A model generated the notes under the pieces. That model searched no databases and had not been told where the DNA came from. It saw nothing but the letters and a program-made list of their open reading frames with translations. DNA of 64,000 nt. Source: Tetrahymena elliotti 4EA. Lineage: Eukaryota > Ciliophora > Oligohymenophorea > Hymenostomatida > Tetrahymenidae. The position numbers were made by a program, and so were the translations under genes. This document shows, one piece after another, positions 1 through 14,405 of this stretch. Within the stretch, counting starts at the first letter, position 1, and each line of letters starts with the position of its first letter. The stretch lies in contig JH720312.1 in the NCBI GenBank assembly GCA_000231825.2, positions 642,260 through 706,259 on the forward strand, read 5' to 3'.

Positions 1-608
1 ATAAAAAAAATATAACCTTGATTAAACCTAAAAAATTTTCATTTTTAATCATAAAAGATAATAATATCTGTAACTTTATAAAATAAAAGTCAAAAATAGC
101 TCATAAAATACCAACTTTATGAATTTTTTTACTTAATCTTAAATTAAAAATGAAAATAGCATTGATTAATTAGCTAACAAATTTAAAAGTAAATAATTAA
201 AATTTCCTAATTTGAGAAGTCAATAAAAAAATATGTTTACAGTAAGTTGGTAAATTTTATAAAATTTAAAATTCATAAGATGAATTTAGATTTTTGATTT
301 TATATTTTATAAATGTCATATTATTGTTAGAATTATTTAGAAATTTCTTTCTTATTTTAATATAAAAGAATAAAGTTGAGAATATTTTTTATGTAACAAA
401 GATTTTTAATCTACTATTACTAAAAAGAATTATAAATCAAAAATGTTAATTTTAATAAATGTAAACTATATTTTATAAACAAGAAGAATGCACACATATT
501 TTTAAAGTAAAATTGGCTATTAATTTCTTGTTTAATGTTCTGGAAGCTCACTTACATTTTTAATTAAGAAGAGAAGTCTTACAAATTTAGATATTACAAA
601 TTAATTTT
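1..608. other. AT-rich non-coding stretch
   Basis: No convincing reading frame on either strand even with TGA as sole stop. It lies downstream of the TmcB-like gene that ends at 609 and holds its presumed 3' UTR. No RNA gene or repeat was recognised. Confidence 0.5.
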
Positions 609-3600
609 TCAAAAAACTAATTCTTTTTTAAAAAATGATTGAATATATTAATTTTTTAAGATTATTTTAGTATCAAATATGTCTATGCATTCTTTTGTTT
701 TTTACAATCTTTTTGAGTTAAAAGTTTCTAATTTTTATATTTTTATTAGGATAAAAATAATAGCAAATAAGCCGTTTATAATAAAGATTGCGATTGAAAA
801 ATTCAAGAATCTTTCATATAAATTTTCAAAAGATGAAATTTATTTATGAACAATTCTTTCTAAACAGTAATTTATTAAGTGTTTTAACCAAAAAATACTT
901 TCAATTGAATTTTAACTATTATAATTTTTTATGAAAGATTCTTAACTTAAATCAGCTGAAGTTAAAACTTGCATTATTGACTATATTTTTTAGTTATAAA
1001 GTTGTAAAGAAGAAATTAACCCTTTCTGTAATATTCCATTTTCTATTTAGCTACATTACATTTCGATTAAATTATCTTATATATATTTTTTAGTTTAATT
1101 TAATTAGTAAAATTAAGAACATGCATCATTTTGAAAGATGTTGCTAACTAAATCTTTATTACTGTAATTGTTTTTATTAATTTCTGTCAATAATATTTAA
1201 TTTAAATTGTTGTTAGAAGAAATCAACTAATTTATTTCTTTTTACAGCCTTTAAAAATCAATGTTTTATTCATCTTATCCTAATAATTTATAGATACTAA
1301 TAGAAGTTATAGCTAATTAATAAATAACTTCTTATTGAGTTTGGGATAATGCTTCTAAATTTTTATAAAATATTAATTTTAAATTAAAGAAATTTACTGA
1401 ATTAATATTACCTAAAAATTTCTAATTATCAATTATGGATTGTATTGTGGTAGATTGAGCAATTGAAATGAGTACAAATGTTAAAATGATTAGAATAAGT
1501 GTTATAAAAGAATAAGTAATTAGATACTCATTATAGATCTTTAACCCTTAAGTAGAACTAATATTTTTTCTCTTTTTAATTTAAATATCAGACTAGGAGA
1601 GTATTAAATCTTTTTTCAAGACCTATTTTTAAAAAGTATTAGTTTCACTCTGTTTGTTTTCATGTAGTTCATTTTGTTTGTGGTGAATTAATTAAAACTT
1701 TGTTTTTAAGATTTCTTGATTATTAGGTTCTATCAAATTTTTCAGGTCAATTGGAGAAAAAGTTGAAAATAACTTAAGAGTTTCTTCTTTTCTTTTCTAA
1801 AAAATGACAAAGTTAAAATTATAGATAGCTATTAAAAGGAACCAGCAAATCAAAATTAATATTGTCAAAATCATTAAAGTGTTAGCATTTTTATTGTTAA
1901 AATTGCGTGTTTAGTTCTAATTAATTTCTTATTGCTTTTGTAATTCATAATTATAATTTATATTATTTTCTGTAAAATAAGATATCAAATTATTCAAAGG
2001 AGGCCTATAAAAGTCATTTAGGAGTTCAGAATATGTTTTAAGAATTGAAACTCCTAAATTTTTCCTCTAATAAATTTTCACTTTATCTTATTATGAAGTT
2101 ATGTAGTCTATTTAAGAGCTAGTTACTTGTTAAAATATTTCATTGTGAGTATTTTAATTATTGAACAAAAAATTGCTAATTAATTCTTTAAAATCTTCAA
2201 ACATCTAAGTTGCCTATGAACCAATTATTTAGTTAGTTAAAGAAGATTGATTATGCTGAGCTTTAAGAAAATTATTTTAGATTAATTTATTAATATACTT
2301 GTTAGTTACTAAACCTTAAATAGAAGAATTTATATCGTTAGCAAAAGTAATAAATTTAGACTAGTTCAATCCAGTTTCTGAGTTTTAGATAGATAAAATT
2401 AAAAAAATTGTGCCCATTAAAATTATAGATAGTACTAAGATTGTGCTCATTACATTTAAACCAGTTGTTTTCATGTCTATTTTTTCTCTTGACATATTTC
2501 GCTTTAACATTTAGCTTTTAATTAAAAAATTTTATTAATCAATAGAAAATAATATGATTTTACAATAAAGTGAGTTTTGTTGAATCTGAACTGATTGAGC
2601 TTTGCTAGTATTTAAATTTCTTTTATTTCTTTTTTATTTTTTCTAGTTTTTTAATTGGTTATTCTTAGCTTTATGAAATTTAATTAGATGTTTGAATCTC
2701 GGTTGATGCAAATTAATATTAAAGTAATTTAGAATTTTCTCTGGGGGATTATACCCTGTTTGTGCTTAGTGAAGCCATATTCACTCTCTTCGAAGTCACC
2801 ATCGGAATGTTCATAAAAGAAATAGATTTATATGCTGTTGGAGTTTGAAGTTTTAGACTGACTTATGAGGTAAGTTATTCATTATTCAGCAATTAATCAT
2901 TTCTAGGAGTTACTGTATCTTGATATTAAATTTAAGATTAGCTCATTAGTTAAGTGAAATTGCTTTTGAAATATGTTGATCTTCGGTTTTTCTCAAAATT
3001 TTCTGTAATTTTTGCTAATGTTGGAGGGGAGTTTTCCTCTGAATTATCTGATGAATTATCTTTTTGAATATCTCTCTTTGTCAAGAGTAAAACAGTTTGT
3101 GATTTTGCATTGTTTAAAAAGTTTGAGTGGAATTAAAAAAATTAGTTTAAATGATTTTCAACATCCTCAATGCTAATTCCTTGATATTCAACTAGTTGCT
3201 TAGCGAGAAGCCTAAAGTTTTCTTTTATTTCTATAATCCCCTAAAGCCTTGATAAATGTGTTACTTTCATTTATACAAAATGAGTAAATTTATTCTTGAT
3301 TTGTATCAGCTCTGCCCTCATTAAAAATAATTCATGCTAATAAATTTAACAAAAAACATTCGTTTGCATATTGCTGAAGTCACTTGAAAAATTAATATGA
3401 TTTTTCTTGCAATCTTATTTTGTTTTAGGTTTTAGAATTAAAATTTCCTATTCCCTACTGAGATCGGCTTTTTGTATTAACCCAACAAAAGAAGGAGCTA
3501 TATTTCCAAAATAAATATTTTTTATTTCAGATTATTAAAAAACATCCTCAAATATTATATCATAAAACCTTTTATCTAGAGCGATAACATTATTGTGATT

Positions 3601-5994
3601 GCCACCTGACACTGTATTATATAAAGTTTTTTGATATTCATCTCTAGAGACTTACTTAAGCCAAGCAGTAGCACCAAGTTCTTAGTCAGAAACAAGAAAA
3701 ACTTATATTTTAACATCATAAGGTACAGACCAGCCATTTCTGTCTACTCCAATCAGTAATGGATAATTTGAAATACCATCTGATATAAGTCCTTTCTGAA
3801 CAAAATTCTTTAACATTTAATCATGGACATTTGATATTTCTTAAGGCATCATAAACCCAATATTTTTTCCAATAGCCTATTCGTTTGTCATAACAGGAAC
3901 TACATCCTAGAAATTTTCAGATACTTTACAGACAAGACCTAGATTATCAAGCAGAGATACAAAAATAACACAGGAGTCTCTTGAAAATTGATAAAATGGA
4001 TCTAATCCTTTCTTGTATTATAAAAGTATTTTTTTAGCATTCTGTACATAAAAATTAGTAAACAATAAGTTCTGATTTGTAAGATTGGATTCATAATCAA
4101 TACACAAGTTTTATAGTTCTATTGATTAATAATTTAAAATGACTAGCTTGTACAAAATGTTAAAAAGAAATTTTTTTTGCTAAGTTATTTCTTAAAACTG
4201 CTTATCTAAATGATTTAGATTAATTTAGTCATTAGATATTGTATCTAAAAGATTCTTTTTCAGTTCAAGACAAAGTAAATATTACTTTTAAGCATCAAAT
4301 AATGTTTATTCAAAATTTATGGTATCGATTAGTTTAACCTTTTACTTAGATGACTTGATTTAATTTATCAATTTCTGTTTTGTGCTTTTGTTTGAATTTT
4401 ACAATTTTTAGTAGCTAAAGTTAATATCGTTTTCTTATTTTTCATCATCTCCTGTGTTAAAAACAGCTTTAGCATATGCATATGCAACTTCTACTTTCTG
4501 CAAGTTCATAATATTTTTTTTACAATATTTTTTAGATTTGAGAATTTCTACCAAAGATAGTGTTTAGTTTCCCATTACATCTACCAAAAAATAGTAAAAG
4601 CTTTGCTTGATCATAGATATATTATTATCGGATCCTAAATTACTAATACATACTTCCCTTATAAAATCATTTAAATATCTAGATCTAAGTTTATTTCCTA
4701 AGAAATCATCCTTATTTGAGCTCTCAAATGATAAACTCTAATAATTATTAATTAAAATTTATTTGTTAAAAATATATGATTATTAAGTATTATTTAACAA
4801 ATAAATATTTTACCCTTGAGCAGTAGCAAAAGAGTTAGTTTGTGCAATTTTACCTGTGGAGTAAAACAATTTCTTCAAAAATAACACTCCAAATATTATT
4901 TTAATATTCATCTTAATACAATGAAATAGATTCATTTAAATGCCTTATCACAAGATCTAATTGATATTAATTGATTTCTTAAAGCTTAATTTTTAGAGAA
5001 TGTTGTTAATTCTATTGATTTTCTTAAAAGCTAAGTAATTTTAAAATTGTATTTTTAGACAAATCTTCAATTTAAAATATTTTTTGATAAAAGGCTGCGT
5101 TTCCAATAACATAAATTAAAGGAATCAGTAGAGTTAAGCAGATAAATACAGATATATTACTTTCCATCTTAACGATTAGAATGATTGTTGTTCCAATTCG
5201 TATTACTTGAGAAATTATTTAGAATTTGAAGATCTTTGTTTAGATGTATAATATAAATTTAAAGAGTAAATAAATTTCTATTGAGTTAATAACTATCAAT
5301 AATAATAATTGTAAGGATGTCAAATTTACAGAGCTAATCAACTTATAGATGCAAAATTAAAAAATTTAAAAGAAAACTCTTTATGGGCAATATCTCTTTG
5401 CAAGAAAATCTGATTAATTGAATCTAAAATCATAATCGTTCAGATTTATAATTAAAACTAATGTTAAAATTAAAAAATTCATAAATCTAAAGCAAAGTTA
5501 AAACAATATTTACTATTGAAGAGAGTAACCATGATATTGCAAATACTAAGAGGAAAATATAATTAATTAATTGGTTATATTGCATATAATATCTAGATTG
5601 TATATGGATAAATTTATATAATGAAAGAGAATAGTGCTTATATCATATTTATCTAATTCAGTGGCTTTGGTTTCATAGCTGAATAGGCTAAGTATAATAT
5701 AATAGATGTGTTTATAAACAAATTTAATATTTCTATACTAAGTTTTATGCATTAATTTTCATCAAATCTAATGGAAATCTATCTAAAATAGCTAGGCTCT
5801 TGGTTATTTTATTCTTATAAAAGCTTTGAAACTAATGGAATGATAGGCAAAAAGTTTGAAATTCCTATCAAAAGTATGCTCATGTTATAAGTTCTTTCAT
5901 AAGTTTTTATTAAATAGTAAAGCTTTTAAATATAAAATTATTTAATTTTTATAGAGGCTTTAGAAAATAAGCTTTATGTTTTTTGACACTTCAT
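609..5994 (-). CDS. TmcB-like PAS-domain multi-pass membrane protein (paralogue A)
   Basis: Seen: starts at ATG 5994 and ends at TGA 609, with introns at 5458-5513, 4738-4813, 2515-2563 and 1355-1411. The exons sum to 5148 nt, giving 1715 aa. Order: hydrophobic N-terminal region (about residues 40-330), a His-x3-Cys-x5-Cys-x-Cys cluster (HRQNC...CYC, about 361-373), a helical region, a PAS-type segment with AIGKNIGFMMPQEIS (about 640-790), a polar Gln/Ser-rich linker, then a second membrane region from about 1110 to the end with further helices. Known: this layout matches the TmcB/TmcC family (tiny macrocysts proteins), greatly expanded in ciliates and carrying a PAS fold between membrane blocks. 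Inferred: a membrane sensor; ligand and output are unknown. It is a tandem paralogue of the next gene, in the same orientation. The start is the first ATG in the open frame after an upstream TGA. Confidence 0.85.
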
Positions 5995-7170
5995 CTTTTT
6001 GGTATTTTTAAATTTAAATGAATGATTCCAAATATTATTTATAAGTTCCAAAGTATCATATCCCACACTTTTATTTACTTGCTTGATATAGACGAATTAA
6101 TTTCATTGATTTATTTAAAAATTTTTAAAAAAAGCCAGAATAAAAATTTTTGTTTTTTGAATTGTTGTCTCATTTTTTTATTTGGAATAACATAAAATAT
6201 AGTACTCATAATCTAAAAGATCAATTATGTTCTCAATAATCTAAAGATAGTGGTTTAAAATTAGTTAAAATTATGGCTTTTTTATGAGGAAAAATTTAAA
6301 AAATAGAACAAATCTAGATTTCTTTCAGAATAAATTTGGCACAAATAATTACTTTAATTTGTTAACTTGTTAAAAAAATTTAATTTATATGAAAGAAACT
6401 TCTATTTTACTAAATGACAAAATATGTATGATAGAAACTTTTAATGTTCTAATGTTCTAATTCTTAGCAAGCTTTACCTTTTTAGTACCTTCTTCTAAAT
6501 AAAAAAAAATATTTTTATCTACATTAATATTGTCAACAAACTTAATAGATAAGAAACCAGTTTTACAAATTTCTTCAATTAATTGTAAACTAAAAATTTT
6601 GAAAAGTGAGTTACTGGTTAAAATCCTGATTATAATATTTGTAATGTAAATTTTTTTGATTTTTAGAACTTTCTAATTTCATTTATTATTTATGTTAGAA
6701 GAGGATATTTAAAGGTCCCTCAATATGCAATAGAACTAAAAAATCAACATTACAAACAATTTTACAAAAATTTAAAAATATTCAGTGCTATTAATTTGAG
6801 ATTGTATTTCAACTTCAAAAAAGTAGAAAAAGAGAAGGTTTTCTTCTAAGATATTTTAATTTTTAATATAAATTGATTAATTGAATGTGTAAGTTAAGGA
6901 GATACGTTTGAGCTTTCTTTAAGATTTTCAATTACTTAACTTTTAGAATTGATTACATAAAGCAATCAAAAATATTGATAGAGTACTATTATAATTACAA
7001 AAGATATAAAATGGTGAATTGTGTAAGATGATTTGGCTGATGATGAATGAAATAGTAAAAATAAATCATTTAATAATATAAAAATGAATGTAAATTTTGA
7101 AGTTTAAATTAAATTTGATTAAAATACATTTTTAAATAAAAGAAAATAAAGGTACATGTATATAATATTT
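5995..7170. other. intergenic spacer between the two TmcB-like genes
   Basis: About 1.2 kb separating the 5' end of paralogue A from the 3' end of paralogue B. A 60-codon open stretch begins at the ATG near 6172 on the minus strand but runs into TGA, matches nothing in paralogue B, and is not called. The promoter of paralogue A presumably lies here; no motif was recognised. Confidence 0.5.
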
Positions 7171-10100
7171 TCAAAATTTGGTATTAAAATATTGTATAAT
7201 TTTTTTATTTTCCAATAAAATGTCTTCGTCTATTATTTACAAAACTTTTTTACTATCAATCATTTGTTTTTACATCAATTCTTAATATTTAAGCCATCCA
7301 AAAAATATTAAAAACAATATTATTAAAGTTTGTAGTGTAAATAAAAGAATGTATACCATAGATGTTTCTTGAATAATTGTTTTTGTTTATTGTAATATAA
7401 AATTTTATAAAAGCTCAAAAATTTAAGATACTGCTTAGTTGTTTTTGAAAAATTAGTCCATTTAATAAATTTGCTAAAATTCATTAAATTACTAAAATGA
7501 TATTTCTTTTGGATCTATTTGTAAAATATTTATTATTTATTTTTCAACATCAAAAATGTGCTTTATTGCAGTTATAAGACCTTATTAAAATATTCCATTA
7601 CTTAAATTAATACAATCATATTAACTTATTTTAAAATCCTTTACCTAGTATTAAGGATATTTAAAAATTGTATCACACAGATCGCTTTCCAAAATTTTAA
7701 CTAAATAGTCTTCATAGAGGTTTTATCTTTTTGTGTATTTTCCTCTAAAACTTTGTTAATAATCTAAAAGTCTATTTAATAAATATGAGTTTTAATTATA
7801 GTAAGTATTTTAATTGGTTATTATATAATTTTAGGCATCTATAGCAAATATATGAGGGAAAAATTTAGCAGATATAGAAACATATTGTAATTACTCTAAG
7901 TATTTCAAATTATATTGAGAATCATTTAATATTCCTATTATTATTATAAATGTAAAAAAATAATTATTTTTGATGATTTAAAAATAGTCTTACCTTAGAA
8001 ATTAGAGTTATCTTGTAGATTTTAACTTTCAATTTTTAAGTAGAAATAAGCTGAGATAGAATAGAATTGAAGTAGCAAAAACGTAGTTATTACTAATGAT
8101 ATGAAACTGAACCTAACTTTCTTTAATTTTATGACATCAGAGAAGCTCCTTTTTTTCTCTATTTTATTTTATATGTGATCCATAGAGGCTTTGAAAGATA
8201 AGAACTCCATATTAAGTTTCAAAGCATTTTTCTCAGCAGAATGGTGGTCTTTTAATTTCAAAGCTGAATTTTTTAGATATTGATTAAATGACTACAAGCT
8301 TTATTAAATCTTTGTAATTATTTTTCTGAGCTCATCAGGGTGAAAACTTGATAACAGGGAAATAGTTTTTTCTCTTTTAGATTCTATATAGAGATGTATA
8401 GAAATCACAAATATTGTAATTAGCATGCAAAATATTAATGTATAAATGAATTAATAAAAGTTATTGTCAAGCTTATCATTTAAACTAGAAGAAAATTGCT
8501 CTGTTGAAAGTGTATTTATATCTAATAATGAATTTCTTATTTTTTCAAAATTATCATATAAATTTGAGAGGTCTTGTTAATTTGTATAATAATTATTTTA
8601 ATTAGAACCAATATCTCCAAGTAAACCAATTAAATTGTATCCTAAAAAGGTGTTAATGATATTGCTTTAACTTTAATTTTAAAAGTAAATAATTTCCTTA
8701 GTGTTCAAAATTAAGTTTTATTGGTAGTCATCACCTAAATTTTTATTCATAATTAAAACCAAATCTTGATTTAATTCTTTTATCAGCTCCTTATTCAACT
8801 AATAAACATCTTATCTTATATCCTCTTCTTATTAAATATTGCTGAATAGCAGTATATTGTTTTCTAGTAAAAATGATAAAAAGTAATTGGCAAAAGTCGA
8901 ATCAAATGAAACCCTTAAACCTGTATTCCAGCTCGATTTATCAAAAGAAGAAGAATAATTTTCAAAGAAATATAAAGAAGATATAAAGTTAGCAGATTAG
9001 ACTAAATACACAATTAGGAATGACACTATTCCAAAAATATTTATTATCAAGAAGCTTCTTGTTTTTTTTCCAGATTTTATCTTTTACAGAATTTCCCTAA
9101 AACATTAAATAAAAAGAATTTAGTAAATACTATTTTAAAATTAATATTATTTTATTTACTTATTTTTGAGACCTAATTGATGTTTGGTTTGAGTATTCTA
9201 AATGTTTAAGTCAATTTAACTATCAATATTTTCTTTTATTTTTTCCATTTTCTGATTAGATTTCATCCTCATTTAATATATCTAAGTGAAATTCTAATTG
9301 GAAAGACCATATTTATCTGGAGAAATGTCAGTAATATATTCTTAAATTTAATTAGACAATTAATTATTATCAAATTTGCTATCACTTAAAATTCCTCTTG
9401 AAGTTGAAATTTATTATTTATTTTAATTCTTAACTAAATCTTTATTTAATTCTATTGATATTTATTTCTAATATGCAAGGTTTGTAAGAAATTCTTATCT
9501 TGGAGTTTAGTTTTGAGGAGTTGTTTCTTATTCAAAATTATTTCTCTGACTTAAAAGAAATTGAAACGTTCTATCAGTGGAAAAAGGTGGAGATGCTATA
9601 GAAATTACATTTTATTCAATATTTAAGAGCTTCCTCAGGCTATTTATTTAATCTATTTCAGATAATTCATAAGTAGTAGGAGAGTTTGTATTGCATGTTT
9701 AATACTTATTTTATTATTACTATTGCTAATTTTTGTGGAAAATTAAATCTAATGTTTACTTATCTTAAAGATTCGTCTAAGTTATACCTTTTTAAATATT
9801 CCATTTACTTTCATATAATATGCTGTTTGTTTAAAATATTCTTTGAGAGAATTACTTATCTTTAATTTTAATTTAATTCAAGTAAGCATCATCTAAATTT
9901 TAACTAGATTGCTATGATAATGCATCTTCTAGCTATTCAACTTCTTTTGTAAATGCTTCAAGTACTTCCTGCTTTAATTAATTACTTAGAATCAACTACA
10001 TATTTTCTATTTCGATTTATATTATGCAGACATATTTATTTTTATATTTGTATTAATTTATCAAACCATAATATATTTCTTTTTTTTCAAAATATTGGCT

Positions 10101-12808
10101 TTCAAAATATTAATTTGTTTTTTTTTATTTTGTACCACTACTACCATTAACTGACTCAACTATAATATTCTCATAACTTAAGTAACTTTCTTGTGTATTT
10201 AAGTAAAACTTTAGGATAGGAATAAGACTGATAGGGTTAATTTTATAGAGTTCTTAATTACTTAAATTATTTTTGCTAAAAATAGCCTGGTAAAAGTTTT
10301 ACGAGACTGTCAATATTTCATAATCTTTGCTTTCTTCATTATAAAAAAGACTTATATAATATTTTTTATTGCAATTAATTTTTTTGATTTATCCACAAAG
10401 ACCAATATCATCATTTCCAATTTAATGATTTTACAATTTTAGTTAATAAGGAACTGCAAATCCTTCTGAGTCAACTCCTAGTTACATAGGATGCTTCTTT
10501 AAATTTTTTGTAAAAGATGTTCTTTCACTATAGCACTTAAGCATATTCTAATGAGGATCTTAAAATCTCTTTGGTAGTATAAAATTAAGAGTCTTACCAA
10601 TAATAGAAGAATTACTATAATTTGTGAAAACTTTTTCAAAATTTTAGGAAACTTTAACTATCTGATTTTCTTTCTACAGCAGAGAAATGTAAAGAGCACA
10701 TGAATCTTGCTCATTTAAAATTTTAATAATCTCTTCTGAAACAGAATTTTTTTATATTTTCTTTTCTAATTTTAATTTCTCTTCTGAAGATATTACATAG
10801 AAATATTAATTTGACAAAAGCTTTAGATTTTTGTTCGAATTGTTTTATTTCGCAAGTTTACTGATCATGCCAAATAGTTTTTTCTTTTAAATTTAAAATG
10901 TTTTACAAGTTCTTAATAGTTAATTCAAGTCAACTATGTTTTTTCCTATTTCTAAAATAACATCAACCTTTAATTTGAGACATAAAAAAAAATCTTTCAA
11001 AGCTGCTATTAGTAATTCATCAAAAATAATTATATCATAAAGACTAAATTCTTTAATTAACAGAAATTATGAGTTTTTATTTAGCTGATTGTTTGCTCTT
11101 TAATTAATTTTGCTTGTGGTTGAAGATTTTTAGAGAGCTAAATAATTCAAAATTTAGAAAAGTTGTTTTCCTTTAGAAGTTTGGAGAAGTTATATACTAT
11201 TATTAAGCTTAATAACTTCAAGCTAAATGTGTTTTTCATTACTAACTACATCAAGCAGATAGCTATAGTACCCATACTTAGTCTGGCTAAAAAAATTTTT
11301 CTCATTTTTTATTTTTTGTTTGTAAAGATTTATGGTGAAATCTTGAATGTACTTTTTTCTTGTCTCATCACCTAAAAACTAGTACCTGAAATCATCTTGT
11401 TAATTTTACTTAATCTAAAATAAATAAATTGGTTATGAAAAGATCAAATTAAAAATTATTATGATTAATTACATTACTACAAAAGCAATCTCTTTGGTTT
11501 CCGCAGTTAAGTTGGTGAGTTAAAACAATTTATTCAAGTAAAATGGAATATTTGTTTTAGGCATAATCTATATAAATAGCTCTCATATTTTAGTTTAAAA
11601 ATCGTAAAATGATATCTATTTCATTTGCTGAAAGCTTAATATTATCTTACTATTCTTAATTGGGAAAATAGAACTAAAGGGCTTACAATTTTTGAATAAT
11701 AAGATTGATTCTTGTATCAATCAAAATTTAAGAAACCAAATAACCAAAGGGAAAAAGTGTAAGCAAGTAAAAGGAGAAAGTCTTTTAAGAATTCTCAAAT
11801 GGCTAAAAAAGTAAGATAGCTGCAGAAAACAATATTTAATAGAAGTACATTGAGTGGATTAATAGTTAGATTTAATTTTTTATATATGGCTAATATATTA
11901 AATTTGCTGTAAAAAGGACCATAGAGCTTAAGATATTAATGGCTACAATTAAATTTAAATTATTTTCAAATATCTTGGCAGCAATAATTTGGCAAGTCTC
12001 TACAAATATCCTTAATAAATATATAGAGTTCGCTTTTTTTGATAAATAATCTTCAGTATGAAAGTTAAGGTGAAAGTCATTCCCATCAAGTAAAAGAACT
12101 ATTTAATAATTTATTAACACTATTAATATTAGCTGTTTAAATTCTTATGAATTAAAAACCATCCAAATATGTTTTAATTTCATAAAAATTCTTAAATAAA
12201 TTAAGTTTTTTTAGAAACAATACAAACTAAAATAGTAAGAAGTAAAAGCTTACATGAAAATATTTCCATAAAAAATTAAAAAGTTAAATTTTTTGAAAGA
12301 ATTTACCTATCGCAATGGTTAAGACAAAGTTGATAATCTTGAGAGCTGTGGTCTCACCTGAAAAAGACAGTCTTAGGATAGGTATAAATAGAACATAAGA
12401 ATAGAAAGACAGCAAGATTGATAATAGATATAAAGAGAAATTAGACTTTTTTCCTTTATCATTCTTAAATTTAGCGAAAATGGCTAAGTAAATGAAATAA
12501 GCAATTTAATAAGTAATTATTATAATGTTTAATGTAAGAATTATCAGTGATAGTATTTAATTGTTGCTCAATTCTTCAAGTAAATTTCTTAAATCCATTA
12601 ATTATGAAAGAATTTAGTCTGAATTGTTATTTGTTTGAGTTTATTTGATAGAGGGTGGTAGATTGAACAAAGTAATATTCAAAAATTTAAATAGAATCGA
12701 AAGTATGCTCATCCATGCTTTTCTTTTAAAAATTCTTAGCTTCAAATAAAATCTCCAAGCATATTCTAAATCATAGAATAGCTTTATTTTTTAAAGCTTT
12801 AAAAGCAT
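7171..12808 (-). CDS. TmcB-like PAS-domain multi-pass membrane protein (paralogue B)
   Basis: Seen: ATG 12808, stop TGA 7171. Clear introns at 11415-11472 and 7935-7993. One or two more lie between 12306 and about 12080, where I could not settle the splice sites. The N-terminus carries DLEYAWRFYLK followed by several hydrophobic helices, then a His-x3-Cys-x5-Cys-x-Cys cluster (HQLNC...CFC, near 11490). The PAS-type segment has SIIGKTLNFILPKRFQDPH (near 10600), followed by a long Gln/Asn-rich linker. A C-terminal membrane block starts near 9090 (RSFLIINIFGIVSFLIVYLV) and the tail has more helices. Roughly 1800 aa. Known: same TmcB-type architecture as paralogue A. Inferred: a tandem duplicate, since the His/Cys cluster, PAS position and two membrane blocks correspond one to one, although overall identity is low, so the duplication is old. 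Confidence 0.85.
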
Positions 12809-13429
12809 GTTATGGTTATCAATTATTAATTACTTGTACTACCTTTTTATATTATAAAATTGATTTGATAAATAAAAATGTTAATAATTAATTATTACTT
12901 TTAAATATTATCAGATATTAATTAATTAAGTCAATTTTGAATTATTATACATTTCAAATCTATTTTGATTTGAACTATTTAAATATGCTTTTTCACCCTT
13001 TTTATTAATGATCTTAACTAATTTTCATATCAGAATTTAAAAAGTTACCTGCATCAATTAGATTTTATGTAAAAGGGTTAGAGTTTCTATATTACTTTTA
13101 CATCAACTAAATTTTAAGGAAAGTCATTTTACATTTGAATTTATAAAGATATATCTACAAAATGATATCTTAATTCTATTAACCAGTATTATATAAATTG
13201 TATCATAAATACTAGAAATAAATATCTTAAAGAAGTGCTTTCTAGTGAAAGAACAAAATAATTAATATTTTGAAAAAATATTGATAATCCAAATAAAAGA
13301 TATTAGTTTTTCTATAGAATTTTAAATAGTATTTTTCTAAATGAAGATAATTTAAATATTACTGTTTAATTATCATAAAATTACAAACAATTCTTGTTAA
13401 TATATTCTCAAAATACATTAAAATGATGA
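12809..13429. other. intergenic AT-rich stretch
   Basis: Upstream region of paralogue B. It is rich in A and T runs, with no coding frame or RNA gene recognised. Confidence 0.5.
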
Positions 13430-14405
13430 TTTTTCATTTTATAATTCAAAAAAACTAGAGGGTTTTCAAAATATTTCAGTTGCCATAATGAAGCTATTTA
13501 GATAGATTATTTAGAGAAGAAGAAAAAATTTTAGAAAAAGAAATTAAAGAGTAATAATAATTATTTCTAATTAAAGGAGCTGTTTAATATTTATCAGATT
13601 AGAACACAGATAATACATTATAAAAGAAAAGATTAAAAGGTAGAAAAATGGTGATAAAAATTTTTTTAAATAGTCTAAATCTTAAATTTGCTAAACTATT
13701 TATGTGATTAATTAAAATCTTTTATTAAGTTTGAAGAATATTTTGAAAAATGTAATCTGTAAGAATTAATTATACCTAATACATAAAATTAATATCCTTA
13801 TTATTTTTTGTAAATTATGAAGTAAATTTTTTACTTACATTCAAAAAAAGCTAATCGAAGAAATCTAGAAGATCTCTCAACAAGAAATCAAAATTATTAT
13901 ATTAGTTTCTTAAAAAAATACCAAATTATATGACATAAAGATTTGAAAATATTGACTTTTTTTTTTGATATATATAAGTTGTCATGTGAATTAAAATCTT
14001 TGCAGATTTTATCTCTAATTCTTGAATTAAAAAAATGTGTTGATGTATTTTTGAAAATTAAAAAATAAATTTTAAATAAATATCAAAATAATCCAATTTT
14101 GAAGTAAATCTCGTACTAAAATTAAAACTATCACTCAATTTTGCTATTAAAGTTAGATCAACTATTTATTACTGCAGATCCTAATTAAATTGTTTAAAAT
14201 TTAAATTTAGATAAAATTTTAGGTGAAAAGAAAAATTTTAAAGAAGATTTTATGAAATAAAATTAGAAGTAAATAAAGACTTAGACATAAATTATAATAA
14301 GTTATGAAGATTATTAATAAATATTTTTATAATTAAACTTTTGGTAATTTTTTTAATTTTTATTAAAGCAAACTTGCTCTAACTTTTAAGAATTACTTAC
14401 TCAAA
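13430..14405 (+). pseudogene. possible decayed gene: one frame with two in-frame TGA codons
   Basis: A single plus-strand frame runs from just after a TGA pair at 13424-13429 towards the ATPase gene, interrupted by TGA at 13652 and 13931. The translated segments look protein-like (for example EDLSTRNQNYYISFLKKYQ, and later LELKKCVDVFLKIKKQIL and ILGEKKNFKEDFMKQ), rich in Lys, Gln and Leu. I do not recognise the family and see no start codon in frame. With only TGA as stop in AT-rich DNA, open runs of 70-150 codons occur often by chance, so this could be spurious. It could also be a pseudogene, or a gene with unrecognised introns. The frame runs on antisense into the 3' end of the ATPase gene, where it is certainly not coding. 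Confidence 0.3.

Noticed and set aside
6000..6175. Possible extra first exon for TmcB-like paralogue A
   Set aside because: The 60-codon stretch ends in TGA, has no donor that joins the gene in phase, and matches nothing in paralogue B. The ATG at 5994 gives a complete protein.
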